Below the pieces are notes generated by a model. It searched no databases, had not been told where the DNA came from, and was given only the letters and a program-made list of their open reading frames with translations. A DNA stretch of 9,077 nucleotides. It comes from Planctomycetota bacterium (GTDB taxonomy: Bacteria > Planctomycetota > Phycisphaerae > Phycisphaerales > UBA1924). This document shows, piece by piece, positions 6,105 to 9,077 of the stretch. A program made the translations under genes and the position numbers. Each line of letters begins with the position of its first letter. The stretch's first letter is position 1. Location: the NCBI GenBank assembly GCA_023432465.1, contig JAEYUO010000103.1, positions 1 to 9,077 on the forward strand, in the 5' to 3' direction.

Positions 6105-6476
6105 GGTCGGCAGTGCGTTGGTGCATCGGTCGGAGGACAGGCACGGGCACGATCGGGGATTGTTCACCGGGCTGTATTTTCGGCCAGAATCGACGTTATT
6201 GGCAGGAAACCGTTCGTATAAAAGGTTGCAGGAGCCGCCGGCGCGGGTATTCTTCAACTGCGGGCGTCCGTGCGCCTCGCCGGGATTGCTGTCTATCTGT
6301 GCATGTCGCGACCAAGGACCCGACCAAATAGGCCTGATCTGGGTTTTGGTTGGATTCATGCGCCTCCCGGGGCGTGTGGTGAGGTGAGCAACCGGAACGC
6401 TTGTCGCGACGAACAGCGAGAACTGCCGCGGGTTCGGGTTTCTTCCGAACACGATGCGGCCAAGGAGAATGGCGTG
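6105..6476. other. Divergent intergenic region before the metalloprotease
   Basis: No gene was found in these ~370 bases between the DUF1801-like gene and the metalloprotease. An AT-rich patch contains TATAAA (6217-6222), the best -10-like hexamer here, on the plus strand. TTGGCA (6199-6204) lies only 12 bases before it, too close for a normal -35. If transcription starts near 6230, the metalloprotease message has a leader of about 250 bases. That leader holds a GC-rich hairpin (CGCCT...GGGCG, 6361-6374) and the hairpin at 6432-6450. I could not match it to a known riboswitch class by eye. Confidence 0.4.
6432..6467 (+). promoter_or_regulatory. Leader hairpin and ribosome binding site of the metalloprotease gene
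   Basis: GTTCGG (6432-6437) and CCGAAC (6445-6450) form a perfect 6-bp stem with a 7-base loop. AAGGAG (6462-6467) follows as a strong Shine-Dalgarno site, 9 bases before the ATG at 6477. This fixes the start; a GTG at 6474 is possible but has poorer spacing. Confidence 0.55.
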
Positions 6477-9032
6477 ATGATCAGGACTGTGGCGTGCGTG
6501 GCCTCGATGATGATCGGGTGTATGGGAGTTCAGCAGTCCGCGACCGCTCAGCGGGCGGCGGCCCCTGCGGATGGCGCGATGATCGTGCAGACCGGCATGG
6601 ACCCGGCGGTCTTTGAGCAGTTGAATCTGAGCCGGTACACGGTGCAGTCGCTGGCGACGCCGGCCGACAACCTCGACCCATGGTCGGTGGAGGTCGTGCT
6701 GGACGGGCAGGCGTATGTGTTGGATCTCCAGCCGTATTCGCTGCGGTCGGATCACTTCCAGCTTCTGGTGCAGGGGCCCGATGGCGTGCTCCGCCTGACC
6801 GAGCCGCCGGCGGTGATGACCGCCAAGGGCGAGGTTCGGGGCGTTCCGGGTTCGGCGGTCCGCGGCTCGCTGGTTGCGGGCGGGGTGGAGCTGCTCGTGA
6901 CTTTTGATAACGGCTCGGCGTGGGGCGTGCAGCCGCTGTCGAGCGTGGATGCGCGTGCGCCGCACGGCGTGCACGTGGTGTACAGCACCGCGGACACCGT
7001 CGATACGGGCGGGGTGTGCGGCGGCGCTGTGGTGCCCCCCGGCGAGGTGCAGGAAGAAGTGCAGCCGGGCCTGGTGCTCCGCGGCGTGGCGAACAAGATC
7101 TGCGAGATCGCGGTCGACTCCGATGTCGAGTTCTTTACGGCTCGCGGCTCGGTTGCGAACGCGGTGAACGACATCGAGAACACGATGAACTCGGTGGAGT
7201 CGATCTACGAGAACAACACCGGCGTGACGATCGAGGTCACGACGATCGTGATCCGCACGGCGAACCCCGATCCGTACACGACGACGAACTCCGGCACGTT
7301 CCTGACGCAGTTCGCCACCGAGTGGGGGAACAGCGTCTATGCGCCGATCCGCCGCGACCTGACGCACCTGATGACCGGCAAGTCGATGAGCAGCGGTGTG
7401 CTGGGCATCGCCTACCTGAGCGTGGTGTGCGGCACCAACAAGTACGGCCTCTCCCAGCGGCTGAGCAACTCTACCCAGCGGTATGCGGTCGTGGCGCACG
7501 AGATCGGCCACAACTTCAGCGCCGATCACTGCAACTCGACGTGCAGCCCGTGCCAGATCATGTGCGCGGGTCTGGGCGGGTGCAGCGGTATCCTGACCTC
7601 GTTCTCGACGTGTGAAGCGGGCGGGATCGCGGGGTACGCCGACAGCCGGTCTCCGGCGTGCCTGCCCTCGCAGCCGGCATCGATCGCCGCTCCGTTCTCG
7701 GATTCGTTCCCCTCGACGACGATCGACACCAACAAGTGGGTGTACAACAAGACGGCCTCGATCACGACCGCGGGCGTCGGCGAGCCCAGCTCGCCCAACT
7801 CGCTGGAACTGGATGCCTCCGGCAACGGGCTGTATCAGGACGATGAGATCCGGTCTCACTTCATCCAGATGTCGGGCGTGGCCAGCCCGATCCTTCGGTA
7901 CTGGGCCCAGGCCCGGGGCGTGCCGAGCGGCAAGCAGCTGTTCGTTGAGGTGTGGACAAGCCAGCTCCGCTGGGTCGTGAAGAACACGATTACCTCTGAC
8001 GGCGTGGATGATCCGAACTACACGCAGTTCACGCACACCCTTTCGGGCGTTGAGCTGCACAACGAGTTCCGTGTGCGGTTCCGCGTGGATGTGGATTCCG
8101 GATCGCAGAACTGGTTCATCGACGATGTCTATGTCGGGACGAACTCCAATCCTCCGACCGGGTCCTGCTGCGTCGCGGGTGTGTGCAACATCAGCACGCA
8201 GGCGATGTGTGCTGGCACATGGACCGAAGCGGGCAGTTGCTCGCCCAATCCGTGCGAGCAGCCCACGGGGGCGTGCTGCGTTGATGGCGTGTGCAGCGTG
8301 ACCACGGCCGCCGGGTGTGCCGGCACATGGACCGCCGCGGCGGTGTGCTCACCAAATCCGTGCGAAGTGCCGACCGGCGCATGTTGCTTCCCGTCAAGCA
8401 GCACATGCTTCATCCTCTCGTCGGACCAGTGCAACGCCTCCGGCGGCACGTACAACGGGAATGGCAGCAACTGCTCGGCCGACCCGTGTCTGTTGCCGAC
8501 CGGTGCGTGCTGCCTGGAGAACGGGAGCTGCATGGTCATGACCGCGTTTGAATGCGACGAGAATCTGGGAGACTTCCAGGGTACGGATACTCCGTGCGAC
8601 ATGGGCACCTGTGCTCCGCAGACCGGCGCGTGCTGCCTGACCGATACGTGCATCGTGGCGAGCGCGGCCGACTGCGCGAACCAGGGCGGCAGCTTCTCGG
8701 GGATCGGCACGGACTGCCTCACGGCGTGCCAGCCGGAGACGGGGTCGTGCTGCCTGGGCGTGATCTGCGTGATCACGACCTCGGCGGATTGCGGCACCCA
8801 GGGCGGCGCGTATGGCGGCCCCGGGACGCCCTGCAACGATGCCGGGAACAACACGCAGCCGTGCTGCCGCGCGGACTTCGACCTCAACGGCGCGGTCGAG
8901 GTGCCGGACATCTTCGCATTCCTGAGTGCGTGGTTCGCGGGGAGCGCAACCGCCGACTTTGATGGCGGCGGCATCGGCGTGCCGGATATCTTCGGATTCC
9001 TGAGCGCGTGGTTTGCGGGCTGCGGTGAATAA
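6477..9032 (+). CDS. Secreted metzincin-type metalloprotease with Cys-rich repeats and GC-type dockerin (851 aa)
   Basis: This is a predicted secreted zinc endopeptidase of the reprolysin-like (M12B-type) group. The signal peptide (1-25) ends at ATA before Q26. A propeptide-like part follows (~26-200) with an isolated Cys in GGVCGG (178-183) that could act as a cysteine switch. The catalytic domain (~205-395) has HEIGHNFSADH (341-351): zinc ligands H341, H345 and H351 and general base E342, with Ser348 where the metzincin consensus has Gly. IMC (361-363) gives M362 as a plausible Met-turn. Many cysteines nearby suggest disulfides. Residues ~405-555 end in NWFIDDVYVG and look like a jelly-roll module. 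Six TGACC-type Cys-rich repeats follow (560-795), then a C-terminal dockerin-like pair of repeats (796-851) with the GC ending of the GC-type dockerin anchor known from Phycisphaerales. Start: ATG with AAGGAG 9 bases upstream; the frame is open to 6270 but lacks any signal there. The natural substrate is unknown. Confidence 0.9.
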   Translation: MIRTVACVASMMIGCMGVQQSATAQRAAAPADGAMIVQTGMDPAVFEQLNLSRYTVQSLATPADNLDPWSVEVVLDGQAYVLDLQPYSLRSDHFQLLVQGPDGVLRLTEPPAVMTAKGEVRGVPGSAVRGSLVAGGVELLVTFDNGSAWGVQPLSSVDARAPHGVHVVYSTADTVDTGGVCGGAVVPPGEVQEEVQPGLVLRGVANKICEIAVDSDVEFFTARGSVANAVNDIENTMNSVESIYENNTGVTIEVTTIVIRTANPDPYTTTNSGTFLTQFATEWGNSVYAPIRRDLTHLMTGKSMSSGVLGIAYLSVVCGTNKYGLSQRLSNSTQRYAVVAHEIGHNFSADHCNSTCSPCQIMCAGLGGCSGILTSFSTCEAGGIAGYADSRSPACLPSQPASIAAPFSDSFPSTTIDTNKWVYNKTASITTAGVGEPSSPNSLELDASGNGLYQDDEIRSHFIQMSGVASPILRYWAQARGVPSGKQLFVEVWTSQLRWVVKNTITSDGVDDPNYTQFTHTLSGVELHNEFRVRFRVDVDSGSQNWFIDDVYVGTNSNPPTGSCCVAGVCNISTQAMCAGTWTEAGSCSPNPCEQPTGACCVDGVCSVTTAAGCAGTWTAAAVCSPNPCEVPTGACCFPSSSTCFILSSDQCNASGGTYNGNGSNCSADPCLLPTGACCLENGSCMVMTAFECDENLGDFQGTDTPCDMGTCAPQTGACCLTDTCIVASAADCANQGGSFSGIGTDCLTACQPETGSCCLGVICVITTSADCGTQGGAYGGPGTPCNDAGNNTQPCCRADFDLNGAVEVPDIFAFLSAWFAGSATADFDGGGIGVPDIFGFLSAWFAGCGE
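8154..8861 (+). repeat. Six tandem Cys-rich TGACC modules in the metalloprotease
   Basis: Six modules of roughly 35-42 residues each start with (P/Q/E)TG(A/S)CC at about residues 560, 596, 632, 674, 715 and 754. Most share six cysteines in the order CC...C...C...C...C, and several have a central Gly-Gly or Gly-Thr turn. Modules 1 and 2 are closest: both contain CAGTW and CSPNPCE, and share GGCACATGGACCG at the DNA level, so they probably arose by a recent duplication. The even cysteine count suggests disulfide-knotted beads that stiffen the stalk between the protease and the C-terminal anchor. Confidence 0.85.
8862..9029 (+). other. GC-type dockerin domain at the C-terminus of the metalloprotease
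   Basis: Two dockerin-like halves, ADFDLNGAVEVPDIFAFL (799-816) and ADFDGGGIGVPDIFGFL (826-842), each followed by SAWFAG, and a final GCGE. Asp residues in DFDLNG and DFDGGG are placed like the calcium loop of dockerin or EF-hand repeats, though the second loop is shortened. DNA of the two halves is nearly the same: 8901-8941 and 8979-9019 differ at 4 of 41 bases by eye count. In the Phycisphaerales this tail occurs on many exported proteins and is thought to be a sorting or anchoring signal; no cohesin partner is visible here. Confidence 0.85.
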
Positions 9033-9077
9033 GGCCGCGGTTTGAAGGTTCGGAATCCAAGGCCCCGGGACTCAGCG

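Noticed and set aside
6199..6215. Possible sigma-54 promoter (TGGCAGG...GTTCG)
   Set aside because: The required GC doublet at the -12 position is missing at the right distance; only the TGGCA half fits.
5718..8060. A single very long minus-strand frame of about 780 codons covering the DUF1801-like gene and half of the metalloprotease
   Set aside because: Only the last 128 residues look like a protein family. The upstream part is an Arg/His-rich antisense shadow of the metalloprotease, typical of GC-rich coding DNA.
8129..8974. Minus-strand frame of about 281 codons with a periodic HAPVG pattern
   Set aside because: The period is that of the TGACC modules read antisense. The plus strand has a signal peptide, a zinc motif and a dockerin, so it is the real gene.
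1..9077. A defence system, biosynthetic cluster or mobile element uniting these genes
   Set aside because: No nuclease, helicase, toxin-antitoxin pair, transposase, integrase or terminal repeats were found. Genes alternate in strand and have unrelated predicted roles.

Overview
The window looks like chromosomal DNA of a GC-rich planctomycete, most likely of the Phycisphaerae/Phycisphaerales. That is inferred from protein style, not from a marker gene. The clues are a C-terminal GC-type dockerin anchor, a PEP-CTERM-like tail with a VPAPG core, tandem TGACC cysteine-rich modules on a secreted metalloprotease, and a membrane protein with a CxxC...CPEC zinc ribbon ending in a YVLWSVGTDG-type segment. 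I see no rRNA, tRNA, CRISPR array, integrase or transposase.

Layout from left to right. Positions 1-357 hold no convincing gene, but do hold a four-copy 9-bp tandem repeat and, near 313-330, a hairpin that may end the next gene. Positions 358-2358 (minus) encode a 666-residue membrane protein of unknown function with a zinc ribbon. Positions 2471-2660 (minus) are a decayed, internally deleted copy of the acetyltransferase gene found further right. Positions 2995-3759 (plus) encode an exported protein with a PEP-CTERM-like C-terminus. Positions 3855-4394 (minus) encode an intact RimJ/RimL-type GNAT acetyltransferase. It is divergent from 4501-5676 (plus), a predicted lipoprotein of the cyanophycinase/peptidase S51 family, and the two share a 106-bp intergenic region with a symmetric inverted repeat. 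Positions 5718-6104 (minus) encode a DUF1801-like protein. Positions 6477-9032 (plus) encode an 851-residue secreted metzincin-type metalloprotease with a carbohydrate-binding-like or jelly-roll-like region, six cysteine-rich repeats and a GC-type dockerin.

The genes do not form one obvious operon. Strands alternate and each intergenic gap could hold its own promoter. Three plus-strand products are predicted to leave the cytoplasm: the PEP-CTERM-like protein, the S51 lipoprotein and the metalloprotease. The minus-strand acetyltransferase and DUF1801 protein look cytoplasmic. Nothing ties them into one pathway. The best-supported unusual signal is the pair of GNAT copies: one intact, one with an exact 186-bp in-frame deletion between two 9-bp direct repeats that removes the acetyl-CoA site. 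I found no convincing evidence of a new multi-gene system.
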